From assembly GCA_025934595.1 (NCBI GenBank), contig JAICXU010000279.1, forward strand, positions 1 to 5,452: DNA of 5,452 nt, given 5' to 3'. The notes below the pieces were generated by a model. That model made no database searches. It was given only the letters and a program-made list of their open reading frames with translations, and was not told where the DNA came from. Source of the DNA: Polyangiaceae bacterium (lineage in GTDB: Bacteria; Myxococcota_A; Polyangia; Polyangiales; Polyangiaceae). Position 1 is the stretch's first letter; every line of letters starts with the position of its first letter. Both the position numbers and the translations under genes were made by a program. Shown here in pieces: positions 5,364 to 5,452 of the stretch.

Positions 5364-5452
5364 GCGAGCTTGATTTTCTTGTGCGCCAGACACGGCAGCG
5401 CGCGCCTGACCTCGTCTTGATACGCGAAATCCAGCCGCGCGACGGCGACCCC
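5360..5452 (-). CDS. C-terminal end of an upstream gene, possibly nitrilase-family carbon-nitrogen hydrolase (partial)
   Basis: Thirty sense codons and a TGA are visible; the rest lies beyond the right edge. The translated end contains VAVARLDF, then YQDEVRRALPCLAHKK. The pattern 'V-A-x-L-D ... V-R-x-x-L-P-x-L-x-H' resembles the C-terminal strand and helix of nitrilase-superfamily amidases and carbon-nitrogen hydrolases; this is recall of a family pattern from a short stretch, so tentative. The frame is open to the window edge with GC-rich third positions. Its TGA overlaps the ATG of the aminotransferase gene by four bases, the usual arrangement of coupled genes in this window. The nitrilase catalytic residues would lie outside the window, so activity cannot be judged. 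Confidence 0.55.
   Translation of the reverse strand, partial: GVAVARLDFAYQDEVRRALPCLAHKKIKLA

Overview
This is a GC-rich, densely packed bacterial window with strong G/C bias at third codon positions. It holds six complete or near-complete genes and two genes cut by the window edges. The style fits the phylum Myxococcota (delta-proteobacterial lineage, perhaps the Polyangiales): a MerR-type helix-turn-helix fused to TPR repeats, lysine-rich histone-like tails on otherwise ordinary proteins, and twin zf-TFIIB zinc ribbons with a CxxH final knuckle. That placement is inference from gene style, not from a marker gene.

Left block, + strand (1-2007): a zinc-ribbon protein that probably begins left of the window, then trpA (tryptophan synthase alpha chain), joined to it by a 4-base ATGA overlap, then a small calcineurin-type metallophosphoesterase. 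trpA is complete in length and motifs but carries an in-frame TAA at codon 43 (611-613), just before its most conserved segment. It is scored here as a pseudogene, or as a sequence needing verification. The phosphoesterase keeps the ligands of one metal site and has lost two of those expected at the other.

Centre (2014-4237): a minus-strand START/AHSA1-type protein with a lysine/alanine-rich tail encoded by 15-bp tandem repeats ends 6 bases from the phosphoesterase. It is divergent, across 68 bases, from a + strand two-gene unit. That unit is an unrecognised 156-residue protein overlapping (ATGA) a 348-residue MerR-HTH/TPR fusion protein.

Right block, - strand (4242-5452): a DegT/DnrJ/EryC1-family PLP-dependent sugar aminotransferase, coupled by a third ATGA overlap to the C-terminal 30 codons of an upstream gene that looks like the end of a nitrilase-family carbon-nitrogen hydrolase.

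No tRNA, rRNA, CRISPR array, insertion sequence or convincing intrinsic terminator was seen. There is no gene-free stretch over 300 bases; the longest intergenic gap is the 68-base divergent one. I see no clear new multi-gene defence or metabolic system. The most notable points are the trpA nonsense codon, the altered metal site of the phosphoesterase, the uncharacterised gene coupled to the MerR-TPR protein, and the lysine-tailed AHSA1 protein.
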